Origin: Fusarium oxysporum f. sp. lycopersici 4287
Taxonomy: Eukaryota; Ascomycota; Sordariomycetes; Hypocreales; Nectriaceae
Reading direction: 5' to 3'
DNA: 64,000 nucleotides
NCBI RefSeq assembly: GCF_000149955.1
Contig: NC_030989.1
Location: 1,502,341 to 1,566,340 of the forward strand
Shown: positions 45,072-55,803 of the stretch, one piece after another
Layout of the letters: the number at the start of each line of letters is the position of its first letter
How positions within the stretch are numbered: the stretch's first letter is position 1
Program-made: the position numbers and the translations under genes
The notes under the pieces: generated by a model
The model's input: the letters and a program-made list of their open reading frames with translations, nothing else
The model's database searches: none
Told to the model about the DNA's origin: nothing

Positions 45072-46589
45072 TCACATCCCTGAGCCCTTGTATCCACGTA
45101 TTCTTCCATGCCTCACAAGTCCTGTTGTTACTCCCTCTTCTCCTGTCATCCACCCCGGCATCCGCTCTCCATCTATTATGCCAGCCTCTACAAGTTGCCG
45201 TACGCCAGCCCATACATGTGTTCCAGAAAATGTAACTTTGATAGTTGGTGTCCATCGATCTGAAGAGATGGTATCGTCGTTGTCTTCTTCTGCTGTGATA
45301 TTCGCCTCTCGAACAACGGCCGTAATCTTGCTCTTTCGTCGATTCTTGCTCCCTGCCGTGGCGTCATCTTCATTCTCTTCTGTATCGCCAGTATCTTCAC
45401 TTGTAGAAGGAAATGGATCCTGTATGATGATGTCAACCTTTTCCACTCCTTTACCATCAGTGACAAAACCCGAATCGCCGAACCGAGCCTTGGCAACCAA
45501 TCTCGATTTCTTTGCAACTCGTTCAGATTCAGTGAATGACACTCCCCGCTTGAGGCTGAGATTTGAGGACGATGATTCTCGAGATAGTGGTGGAGTTGGA
45601 ATAACGGTATCCAATGGAGATATCTTTGTGGCCTCATTGGAGTAGATGCTCCAGCCACCTCCTGCGGAGTTTGTGCGTCCAGATCCCTTCTTTTCTAGAA
45701 GTGCATCCAAGTTCTTGCTTTGAAGGTTTCCTGATTTGAGAGTGTATCGTTCACGTGGGCGTGAGAGAGCCTTGGGTACCCCATCCACGATTAAGCTATG
45801 TAAACTCTTAGACTCTCCTGAGCCACTGTTGCCTGTAGCTTGCGATTTCGTAATGTACAAAGCAGGTGATCCATCTGGAAACGCAATGTACACTGTCCTT
45901 GAAGAGTCGAAGTTTGTTGCTGTGCCATTTGGGTTCCGACTTGAAAGAGCAAAGTCCGTGTTGTAGGGCGAATCTATGACGAAAATGCGCAGTAGTAGAA
46001 CAGGTATGGCTGTAGGTCGGTGAAAGTGATAATGTGCCTTGACGTCAGGTAGCACATGGGTTTGAAGGTTTTGGAGAAACGTTGATGGATGAAACCGAGG
46101 TATTGTCAAACTTTCTTGGTCGACTCTGAGCACCTGGTCCTCGCCGGCATCTTGAGAAGGCTGCTTAAGAGGCAGAATCTGATAGGCTGACCATTTTTGA
46201 GATGTTGGGTTCTGTTCGAAATAGGCCATATCGGCCATGGCTAGTTGAAATAATGTCAGGCCAAGTCTCCAATCACCCTCAACAATACGGCTGACAACAT
46301 CTCTTTTTGACCCTTTTTGTTGCTGCATATCGAAATAAAGTTGTTGTAATTCGTCAATAGTTTGACAGGGAGGGTAAAGATCGTCATTTTCTTCATCGTC
46401 GTCTTCATCCCTCCTCTCAATGTAAGGAATAGAATTCGGGAGACTCTCATCGTCAAGCCAGTCTAGTGCCAGGGAAATAAGAGACTCTCGTGAGAGTCTA
46501 TTGAGACTCTTGACAACAGCAGGATTAGATGCATCAACTCGTAATGATGACGGAAGCCTGGCTTTTGTTGGGATAGAGTAGCGGGCCAT
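45072..46589 (-). CDS. CHL4: Inner-kinetochore protein CENP-N / CHL4 (Mis15) family
   Basis: A single 505-codon exon starts MARYSIPTKARLPSSLRVDA. The conserved N-terminal block contains LNRLSRESLISLALDWLDDE and CQTIDELQQLYFDMQQQKGS, with KRDVVSRIVEGDWRLGLTLF. The C-terminal block reads IKVTFSGTHVWAGVRQLVEA and GIIDGERMPGWMTGEEGVTT. These two blocks define the CHL4/Mis15/CENP-N family, which binds CENP-A nucleosomes with CENP-L (Iml3) and helps load the inner kinetochore. The middle (about residues 300-440) is Ser/Lys/Glu-rich and likely disordered. The gene is tail-to-tail with the TatD gene, the stop codons 88 bp apart. Confidence 0.9.
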   Translation of the reverse strand: MARYSIPTKARLPSSLRVDASNPAVVKSLNRLSRESLISLALDWLDDESLPNSIPYIERRDEDDDEENDDLYPPCQTIDELQQLYFDMQQQKGSKRDVVSRIVEGDWRLGLTLFQLAMADMAYFEQNPTSQKWSAYQILPLKQPSQDAGEDQVLRVDQESLTIPRFHPSTFLQNLQTHVLPDVKAHYHFHRPTAIPVLLLRIFVIDSPYNTDFALSSRNPNGTATNFDSSRTVYIAFPDGSPALYITKSQATGNSGSGESKSLHSLIVDGVPKALSRPRERYTLKSGNLQSKNLDALLEKKGSGRTNSAGGGWSIYSNEATKISPLDTVIPTPPLSRESSSSNLSLKRGVSFTESERVAKKSRLVAKARFGDSGFVTDGKGVEKVDIIIQDPFPSTSEDTGDTEENEDDATAGSKNRRKSKITAVVREANITAEEDNDDTISSDRWTPTIKVTFSGTHVWAGVRQLVEAGIIDGERMPGWMTGEEGVTTGLVRHGRIRGYKGSGM

Positions 46590-49500
46590 TGTTGTTTGTT
46601 TGGTTGTTTGTGTTTACAATGGTAAAGTCACAGTAACCATTTGAGATGTTGAACGAGGCATGCGTTGAGAAACTCCGCAAGGCTGCCCCCTTAATTGACG
46701 TCTAACTGGGTTGGGTTGATTAATTAGCCCTTTAGACAGATTAAGTCGATAAACAGTGCTTGAACGCTTCGATAAGACGCGATATTCGCTTTGGAGTCGC
46801 GTCTCAAACCAATCCAACCAAGGGCAATTGAATGCACGGACCAGCAACGATCTCGGACAGAGACATCTCATACACCGATCACGTGCTTTATCACGTGATA
46901 TACAGCCACTATCTTCCTACAACCTGAACTACGGATTTGAGGATTCACAGCGTATCTGGATGTGTGAGACACTCGATATGCCTGGACAGCTTCAGATTGC
47001 ATTTGCCGCTTTTCTTCGGGATAAAATGCTCCTCTCATAAGAAGTCGAAACAACGACTCGGCTCTAACGATGGGTCGACTCGGACATGATCGTGGGCCAA
47101 CTCGGAGAAGTAGTTGATTGGTTCAGAGTTTCCAGTGTCTCATGGCTTCTTGTCAGAACCAGATAATCGCGGTTCCACTACCAAAGGGATTGGCGTTCAC
47201 AAAGTTTGGTTCCGATGACGGGCTGACTACAGGGTCCAATTAGCCCTGATGGATTTTACCGTCGGAAGTCATCACTCATCTTGGTCTTGATGTAATGGGG
47301 CAAATCATTGACTACAACCGCGGGCCGCGCTGGGAATTGATTTTCTGTGTCTGTTCAGAACTCTCTTTGGATTGGCTTCACAAATGCCCCCACGTAGTCG
47401 AGGGGCAGGGGCTATGACGTTTCGACAGGATCCTGCAGATCTGTCCGGCAGATTTTTCAAGACGGGCTAAGGATTGAAGGAACAAATGCATCCAGGATCC
47501 TGCAGTGTAATACAAGTGATGCATCAAAAGGAACACCAACTCCGAGGTGCAACGGAAGGTAATAAGCCCGTGGTAGGCCTATCTCCAGAGCCTCAATAAT
47601 ATGTGTCATAATTTTCTTCTAGTGACCTGGGGCCGCAGACAAGCGAGTCGTTGTTCAAACCGGGGACACTTTCTTTTTGGAGATTGAATGAGAAGGATTT
47701 CCACAAGAGATCCCAGTTCATTCCTGGGGCCCCAATTTTGACGGGGAGTTCGGGAAATGTCCGGATCCTGAGATTCAGCGTCGGCTCAACTCAAGGAATC
47801 GTACCAACCAACAAGAAGCTAGCCAAGAGGTTTACGGTTGGATCATGATTGACTTTGCCCACGCGCAAGCAAGGGATGACCTCCACTCGGTTCCAACTTG
47901 CAGCCGCAAAAGCGCACGAGGGACCCTTGAGGCTGGATCATATGCAACCCAGCAGACAAAGATGAGAACCTGTCAGCCTGCCCGGGACTATCACAATACA
48001 TGAGTGTGATGAAGACCGTTAACCATGTATGCAAGTGGGGGCTAGCTCAGAAAACTACCTATACAGAACAGTGCCGTTGTTTTGCTTCTGAACTTTGGAA
48101 TGCTCAGTCTTGAGCAGAAGAAGATGTCTTTCCAGTAATCTGAGCTTCCTCTCATTCCGAGGCTCAACTGCCGAATTTTAAAGGGAAACGTCCTTTGTGC
48201 GTGAAATCCGTTCACCGATTATTCGGCTCAGCGAAAGAAACTAGAGTTAGCGAAAACCAAAACAACAGACTTGTAACGATACGGTTAGTTGAGTTATTCG
48301 ACTGAGGCAAAGAGCCGAACGAACTCCCCGAGCCTGTCCGGAATCGCCACCTGCAGAGCATCAGAAACGTTGCGGTGGCTTGGCTGATCGTATTTCCACG
48401 TTTCCATGGGCGCTCTAATTTTGCTGTTTTGTCGGGTGAAGCTCCCTGTCGGCTGTGACACCAACGCCAAAGATGCACGAGTGGAGTGTCTCTTTGTCGC
48501 AGTTCATCCCTTTTGAGGTAAAGGAGAGCAAGCCAACCCACGCTGGTGTGATAATTTGTGAAATAATCACTCATTGGGATTGAGGGATTGGTGTTTTGAC
48601 AAGGACGTCTCACATTCCGAAGCGGAGAAGGGATGGCAAGGAATAAGGACAACCCACGTTTTCAGATGAAAGCGAGAAAATCTGCAGATGAACGACAGGG
48701 GGGCGGGGAGTTGAATTTCCGCCATGGCTGATGTTTTGTGTCCAATGGGTAGAGTAAAATTATGTACTGTTCACACGAAGAATATTGCAAAGTGCAGTGC
48801 TTGAAGTGATGAGTTGTTTAACAGTTCATCAACTTCAACATACATTCGTTTTGATTCCTTATGTTCTGTAGAGAAATTCCGTATTACTTACATCACAATT
48901 AACAGCCTGAACTGTCGTCGCTTGAGGTAGCCGTCCCCCCTGTTACACTTGAGGGCTGGTGTAACTCTCTGGTTGGTGGTTTGCGTGGGGGGTGAGAGGG
49001 GAAATCCATGACGGCTGGAACCATCATCTGCGTGATTGTTAAGCAAGCCGACGGTCTTGCAGGTAATACTTGCTCGGGGACGCTTGGTAATCAGATTCTA
49101 CACTATGAGCCTATCGATCATGAATACCAGTTGAGGGTTATTGAGTTGCAAAAAGGGCAATGAATTGAGGTTTTGAATAGAGTTCTACAATAAACCAGAC
49201 GGCAACAACAAAGAATAGGTCACAACCAACATAAATCATCCTGAGATAAGTATTGCGACATTCGAAGACTGTTGTGCTATTCGCCGAAGAGACCCATGTT
49301 CTAGGCTCTCTTCAAATCTCATCGCCAAAAAGGCTGGTTCCCATCCATTACAACCCACTAAACCTCTAGGGGATGCCACCCACTATCCCACGAATTGTCC
49401 AGTGACTGCCCTCAGCTCACTACCCACTCCGTAGTGGCTTCGGCGGTTATCGGCCTCAACTCGCAAGTACCTTAGCATCCACTTTGAGAAAACCAACTTG

Positions 49501-49859
49501 ACTGCCTGTTCTTTCTTCCTCCACTTCCTCCCCTCAAATTCCCCCAGAATCAACCTCGGAATACATTCACTGCTAATTTCGATACTGGATTTCGACGACA
49601 ACACCACCGACGACCGCTCAAGTACATCACCGACTACGACAGCCATCGACTTGTGATTGTGGCTGTGACTGTCTTTATTGAGTCACCAGGGCTTCTGCAA
49701 ATTTGTCCATACAAAACCCCGCTCATTCTCGCTGAGCCGCTTTCGGAACTGGTACCGAACGAAACGTCGACCATCGATTGAAGGGACGACGAGGAATTCA
49801 TATTGTTATTGGAGAAAATTTTGAAAGAAAGAGTTATTGACCTCGATTAAACCACCGAA
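46590..49859. other. 3.3-kb intergenic region upstream of two divergent genes
   Basis: It lies between the starts of CHL4 and the bZIP gene. Reading frames (47651-47848 plus, 48212-48652 minus, 49383-49646 minus) are short and lack recognisable features. The last 485 nt before the bZIP start contain no ATG on the plus strand and look like a long leader. Confidence 0.5.
49376..49859 (+). promoter_or_regulatory. Candidate ATG-free 5' leader of the bZIP gene
   Basis: Reading every line from 49376 to 49859 on the plus strand, I find no ATG before the start codon at 49860. About 7-8 would be expected by chance in that length. The stretch is pyrimidine-rich near 49500-49560. This fits a long untranslated leader free of upstream ORFs. 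Confidence 0.5.
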
Positions 49860-51425
49860 ATGTCAAACTTCAACGGTCGTCGCGGCCCCAATGTGTCGCA
49901 GTATCTTCGCGACCTCAACGCCATCAACCGTCAGGAGACTGCCCACGAGGAGCCTTTCAACATGGAGGAGGATCTCGCTCTTTTCACCAACACTCAGTTC
50001 TTCGACTTTGAGACTGGCCAGAACACCGACTATCAGGCTCAGCCTCTGAAGGTTGATATTGAGGCTCCTCAAAGCACCTCGCCTTCTGATGGAATGACCC
50101 CGGCTCCCTCAGTTGTTGGTGATATTAACCCCAACAGCTTTGATTTCATCCAGGGTGAGTTTTGCTATCTCTGCAGTATGGCATTTGTTTCCCTATGGCC
50201 GCGCCAGGTTGAAAAGAACAGTTCGAAGCATGGAAAATGAGACAAAGATGGAGTCAAGACGGGAGCATTGGTTTTGTCACAAAGCAGAGCCTCTGTTGAT
50301 AAATTTCTGCCTGCAAAGATGCCACAGATGAGCTGATATCCGTCTTGCTTCATTTTTGTTGTCGCTCATGTTTTTCCCTTCTCTCCTCCAGACGTATGGC
50401 CACTGTCCAAGCGGATAGTCAAAATCCTGGCCTCATACACCCTGACCCTGAAATCGGCAATGAACAGCGTCTCTACTGCTTCACTGGCCATTAACCTTAC
50501 TACCCCCACCTTCCGTTGAGAGCCCTGCTCCCGATGTGCATCACGCCCTTCTGTCATTGGGGACAAGTTGTCCCCACGACGCAAGTCTACTTGAGTGTGG
50601 CCCGCCTGGGATCCCCAGCTCGATATCAGTGGCTGGAGGATGGTGGTGTCTATGGTGCAATATCTCGTGATTTGCCGGCACTGATCACGACATCGACTTA
50701 CACCCCTGCACCTCACAACCACTTCCCAAGTTGGGAAAGCCTGCCTCCCCAGGCCTCAAGGGCCTATGCAAGACTATCTGTTACTCTTCAACTCTCAATG
50801 TCTACGATCTTCTTCTCGTCTTCGTCATGACACTTGACTCTTCTCGACATAAACTGACCACATTATGATGGCAGGTGATTTTAGCTTCCCCGACTTTACC
50901 AGCACCTACCCGTCTACTCCTTTGAACGGCTTCGCGGATGGTGCTCAGAACTTCCCATCTATGCAGCCCAACGCCCCCGCGGGCTACCAGCCCGTCCAGC
51001 AACAGCAACAAGCCCCCCATTACGGTCAGCAAGCTACTCCTCAGCCTTCAACCGAGAAGCGCGGCTCTGAGAGTGGCCCTGGTGCCGGCCGCGGAAGCCT
51101 CAACTTTGAGGAAGCCTCCCGTCATGCTGCCGAGGAGGACAAGCGAAGGCGCAACACTGCTGCTAGTGCTCGCTTCCGCATCAAGAAGAAGCAGCGTGAG
51201 CAAGCCCTTGAGAAGTCCGCCAAGGAGATGTCCGAGAAGGTCTCCGTCCTGGAGAGCAAAGTCCAACAGCTCGAGATGGAGAACAAGTGGCTCAAGAACC
51301 TCCTTGTTGAAAAGAACGAAGGCAATGACGAGATTGTCACATTATGGAAGGAGTTTGCTGCGTCCAAGTCTACCGACAAGTCCGAGTCAAAAGCTAAGTC
51401 CGCCGTCAAGGAGGAGACGAGGTGA
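49860..51425 (+). CDS. bZIP transcription factor, CYS3/MetR/Zip1 type
   Basis: Two exons (49860-50154 and 50875-51425) give 281 codons; the 720-nt intron has GTGAGT at its 5' end and GGCAG at its 3' end. The N-terminal half is acidic and Ser/Pro-rich with Gln runs (QPVQQQQQAPH). The basic region RRRNTAASARFRIKKKQREQ contains the N-x3-(A/S)A-x-R bZIP signature. The zipper follows (leucine-like repeat through VSVLESKVQQLEMENKWLKN). The basic region with KKKQREQALE is that of the sulfur-regulator group (Neurospora CYS-3, Aspergillus MetR, fission-yeast Zip1), which activates sulfur assimilation genes or stress responses. GCN4/CPC-1 is less likely, since its hallmark upstream ORFs are absent. Confidence 0.82.
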
Positions 51426-51938
51426 TCCGACGTATAGCGTTGGGGAAGACAATACGGTGACAAAGACGGGCGGCGTTCTGGCTCGGAGCATTTGGGGAAG
51501 GCAATGTGGCGTTTAATTCTGATCTTTTCAACAATTTCTGGGATACATGGTGCATGATGATGGGGCACTGAGGCTAGCCATCAAGGCTGCCTGGTATGGT
51601 GCACAACCTAAAATATCGCGAGGTTTCGTGAGGTGACGTTCAGTGGATGACGATATGATGGATATACATGGTTGTTTGAAGGCAACTGATAGAGACCAGT
51701 CCCTGGGTTCGGATGACAGGACAAACTGGGAGGGCTTTTTTGTTTTGCAATGATATCAACGGGTATACGATACATCGTTTCCGTAACTAGTTTCTTAAGG
51801 TTCAACACGTTCAAAAAGTCTATTCTGTGTCTGTGAGATGAGTCGTAATGTCATCCATTGCATCTAATTTCCAGTTTCCTCATCGCATCATCCGAACATC
51901 CGAGGGCTTCTATCATTCCTCGGAGCATTAAATCACCC
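51426..51938. other. Convergent intergenic region
   Basis: It holds the 3' untranslated region of the bZIP gene and the 3' end of the small mitochondrial-type gene; no other feature was seen. Confidence 0.6.
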
Positions 51939-52355
51939 TCATTTCTCGGTATTGGTGCCTGACTTTTGCTCCTCCTCCGCTTTCTTAGCCTTGAGAACAT
52001 CCATCCTCTCCTTATTCCTCTTTCCCAACAATCTCAACGTCTGCGCCCTCTCATGCTCAGTCATACCCGCCCAGTTTCCAATCCTACCCATAGTTCCATC
52101 TGTGTTTACAACGAGCGGGCCCATGGCGTCGAGCTTAACAGACTCGCCCACACGAAGAGACGTCACGTCATCGCCCTGGTCTGCGGCGGCGTGTTCTGGG
52201 GCTGGAAGAGGAAGTGGTGTCTTGTTGGTGTCCTTAGCTTCGCTGGACCCTGTCTGCGTTTGCTGATCGTTGCTGGGCATTGTACTGGAGAAGCGAGGTG
52301 CAAATGTAGTGTTGTATAGACGAGTGATTGTAAGGCGTGGGAGCCGCTTGAGCAT
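51939..52355 (-). CDS. Small conserved fungal protein, probably mitochondrial (138 aa)
   Basis: The ATG at 52355 gives MLKRLPRLTITRLYNTTFAP, rich in Arg/Leu/Thr without acids, a good mitochondrial targeting sequence; the upstream frame start is a GTG and was rejected. After a polar linker comes VKLDAMGPLVVNTDGTMGRI and NWAGMTEHERAQTLRLLGKR, a compact block I recognise from uncharacterised small fungal proteins, followed by a Lys/Glu-rich end. Function is unknown. It is too short for an enzyme; an assembly or regulatory role is possible but not shown. Confidence 0.75.
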   Translation of the reverse strand: MLKRLPRLTITRLYNTTFAPRFSSTMPSNDQQTQTGSSEAKDTNKTPLPLPAPEHAAADQGDDVTSLRVGESVKLDAMGPLVVNTDGTMGRIGNWAGMTEHERAQTLRLLGKRNKERMDVLKAKKAEEEQKSGTNTEK

Positions 52356-53579
52356 TATGTGGTCGAGTGGTTGTGGCTTCACTCGTTGAGGGAGAGTGCT
52401 TTATGAGTGTATTAAAGCACGGAACTCTCACTATATGATGCGTCTTGTTTGAATTGACAGACTTTCTGAGTCTAAATGATTCTGGGGTTTTCTATTGATG
52501 GATTATTATACTGAGAAGTTGAAGGTCGATGTGAGAGTGTCATGGAATTAAGTTAGGAGGAAGATAGAAAAAAATGGAAGCCGATAGAGTAGGCCAGCCA
52601 CTAAGAATCCCTGCGCCAATTCTAGAACTAGTCGCTCCATTGTCTTCCATATTCCAGCACTCAAACAACCAGAAGGGATCGAGATTCATGACATAATTAT
52701 CATAAGATACCTGAAAACATCTTATCATAGTAGTTTGTCGAATTTCGCCTTTGCTAGGAGAAGCATTACAGTTGTTCGTATTGGCCAACTACCAGGACAC
52801 CACAAACTACATAGTTACAGTGGGGGACTCGACCTCACATCAAGAATTATCCACAGCGGGTATCGTCCTTTCGGCCATTTTTGCTTGTTTTATAAAGAGA
52901 TCGGGACTTTTGAGCGAGATGAGCGGGTAGATCTACGCCTCAGTGCAATGTCGCCATCACCTGAACTTCTGATAGGATTATCACCTTTGAAAGGCTAATT
53001 CAGGGTCTCATCCGAGCGGGAGCAGGGGCGATGGCGATATGAGCTGGATGAGGGGACTTGAGGGCGGAATAAGGCGTGATAAATGCATCTGCATAGATGC
53101 GGCGGTCTAGAGTTCATGGGTGTCGTCTTTATGCTCAGCGTGGGGTAACTTGCCAAAAAGGGTGTGACTGATAGAGAGTATTTAATCAGACCATGATCAA
53201 GTGACAGAGGACTAATTGTGGTTTTCAAGTAATATCAAAGAATCCGAGACGAGGACGATTCATTAGGAAAAATAACGATGGATACAACTGTCTGAGACGA
53301 TCTAGCAGACCCCTCCATCTATGACAGGGATGATCTCTTTCAATACTAATTCTCGTGTAACCTCAGCTTAACTTATTGCCAAACTGCGTGCATTTGCCAT
53401 GCATAACAGTTGTGACAACATATCTGCTGTCTCTGTGAGATAATACTCTGAGGTGTCTCAAAATTGTCAAAGCGCAAAGCTCGTCAACAACCCGGCTCAG
53501 GCAATAAAATAACACATAACTCATGTGGTTGAGCCAAACTTTCAAGCAAGCATAGGTCTTGGTTGTTTTAGGAGACGGC
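52356..53579. other. Intergenic region without supported gene
   Basis: Frames at 52540-52788 (minus), 52735-52998 (plus) and 52995-53228 (minus) overlap each other and show no coding character. It is the promoter side of the small mitochondrial-type gene and the downstream side of the aminotransferase. Confidence 0.5.
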
Positions 53580-55803
53580 TTAGTTGAGCTTTCGGTGCCT
53601 ACAGCGTGTTAGCTCTATAAACCACTACGACGAGGTATTGGTTGAACTGGAACTCACTTCTGAACAACACGTTCAATGGCGTCCATTCCCATCTTGAGAA
53701 CATCCATGCGGGGACCGTAAGAAAGTCGCACGAAGTGATGGCAAGGGGAGTCGAATAGATCACGACGGCGCGAAGGGTTAAGATCGAAGAAGATACCGGG
53801 CACCACAATGACCTTCTCTTCAAGACAAGCCTGGAAGAAGTTGAGACCATCTGAGATGGACTCGGGAAGACCTTCAAGGTTGAGCCAGCTGATGATCGTT
53901 TAGTCTCATTCAAATGAATCTTGGGTAGGTGAAGACTTACAGGTAGAAGGTCGAGTCAGGGACATACTTGATGATGAAACCCATCTCACGGAGACGTCGA
54001 ACGACGAAATCACGCTTGTCCTAAGAAATAGTTAGTCTCTCATGTCTTGTTTGACTTAATCCGTGAGACCTACTCTGAAGTGAGACTGGAGGTGAATCAT
54101 CTCATTCTTGACCACACTGGGCTCAAGCATGGGAATAGCAGCTTCCTGGAAAGGATGGCAGGCACCACCATCGAGGTAAGATCCGCATGAACCGATGCTA
54201 TGAGTATGTCAGTCATCTATGGCAGAAAAGGGGTACCAACAAAAGTGACTCAAAAAGTTCAGAAAAAATTCAAGATAAAACTTACGCATTGATATATTCT
54301 AGAAGGACAAAATCAGTGTCTTTTCTTGGTGTTTAGATTGTTTGGTGTGCTTACCCTTGGGTCCCAGGATCCAAGCAATTCTCCAACCGGGCAGACGAAA
54401 GCGCTTGGTGAGACCATCAATGATCAGAACATCATCTTCGTCGACGTCATCCACGTTCTCTGCCGCTGATATTGTCGAGCCATCGCAATTGGATGTGTAA
54501 TTGTATCCCGAGTAGAACTCGTCACTGATGAATGTGGCTCTGTCTCGGCAAATGTCCTGGATCTCCGCAAGCTCCGGGTTGGCGATAACACGGCCAGTGG
54601 GGTTGCGAGGGTTCGAGGTAAGAATGACAGAGGTACCACGGGCAATTTCCTCGGCAATCTTGTCAGGGTGAATGTGGTAGCCGTCCTCTTCAGCCAGAGG
54701 GACGGGAATGGCGGCAAACTGTGAGATTTTGTCAGCACCCCACCACCAAGCATAGATTTTTCGCTAGAGTAAAACGCACGTTCTTGAAAAGACTCAACAT
54801 CTCATTGTAAGCCGTATAGTCGGGTAAGAAGAAAGACAGGTATGAGTTGCCGAGAACGGCGGCGATACGGATGAGACCCGCGCGACCACCTGGGACGATA
54901 GCAACGTTTTCCCAAGTATACTGACTCTCCTTTCCCTGACGATGAGCCTCGTTGTACAGTTTAGCAACAGCCTCTCTCAAGGGCTTGATACCAGCTGTAG
55001 GACCGTACTCTCGACCAGCCATTGAGATGTTAATGGTTTCAGGTCTGGGGAAGCAGCCTTCGATATCGTCCTCAACTTCAGGAGCACCCTGACCAAGATT
55101 GGCCCACGCATCAGGGTTCTCGAGATAGCCATACTCGGAAGCTCGCTCCGTACACCAGATAACACCGGTTGATGATCGGCTGGCATCGAGACCAGCGTGG
55201 GGCATATGACCTTCATGGGCACTTCGGAACTGACGATGAACCTTGGATTGGAATTCTAACAAGATATTGAATTAGTATAATGTGATTGGGTACTGTTATT
55301 TTGATACAATCTCTCTACCATGTTAGAGAGTTGAATTATGACGTTGTGGGGCAGAGCTGCAGCTGCAGCCAAGCTCCTGTGTAGCTCATCTAAGGCGGAT
55401 TTGGAGGGGTTCAGTTCATGGAGGGGCAGAATGACAGGGATTATTAGGAACAGAGAGGGGAAAGTAACGCGCCAGTGGCGCCGGTAGTGAGAGTGAAAAG
55501 GCGGGACGGTGAGGGGAGGTAAGAAAACGGTGAGGAGAGTAGATGAGGTTTCGGTGTTCTTTGATGGTTGCAAATAGCTCATGAAGCTAGACAATATGGT
55601 ACTGGAGAGCTTGAAGTATAATCTTCAAGCTGAAGACATATAAAGCCGTCTTGAGAGTGCAGTTGGGCGAGAAACGCCACATACAAAGGAGAGACAAAAG
55701 GCTTACCGTTCATCGAAGGCTCAGTCGTACTGAAACGACGAGTGAGGGTCTTGGGGGCGCCAGTATGGCGGTTGATAGAGAATTTGCGTCCACTGAAAGA
55801 CAT
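53580..55803 (-). CDS. PLP-dependent aminotransferase, class I/II, with 13-nt microexon
   Basis: Eight exons give 467 codons: 55803-55707, 55255-54780, 54718-54355, 54298-54286 (13 nt), 54197-54074, 54020-53941, 53888-53658 and 53598-53580. The N-terminus (MSFSGRKFSINRHTGAPKTL) is basic. Fold-type I motifs are EYGPTAGIKPLREAVAKLYN, VAIVPGGRAGLIRIAAVLGN, ILTSNPRNPTGRVI (substrate/PLP Asn), FISDEFYSGYNY (Asp and Tyr) and IIDGLTKRFRLPGWRIAWIL with the Schiff-base Lys. A conserved Arg near HHFVRLSYGPR binds the substrate carboxylate. The substrate is not deducible; ACC-synthase-like or aspartate-type families are nearest. The last exon is optional: without its splice the protein ends four codons earlier, with five fewer residues, at a TGA inside the GTGAGT donor. 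Confidence 0.87.
54286..54298 (-). other. 13-nt microexon of the aminotransferase gene
   Basis: The coding-strand sequence AATATATCAATGC lies between acceptor CTTCTAG and donor GTAAGT. It is flanked by introns 54299-54354 (56 nt) and 54198-54285 (88 nt). It codes for the middle of PKEYINAIG. Without it the frame is lost; with it the whole gene is a whole number of codons. Confidence 0.75.

Noticed and set aside
48212..48652. 146-codon minus-strand frame between CHL4 and the bZIP gene
   Set aside because: No coding character that I can defend; no domain.
52800..52850. Possible tRNA B-box-like sequence (GGGGGACTCGACCTCAC)
   Set aside because: No cloverleaf arms or A-box could be matched around it.
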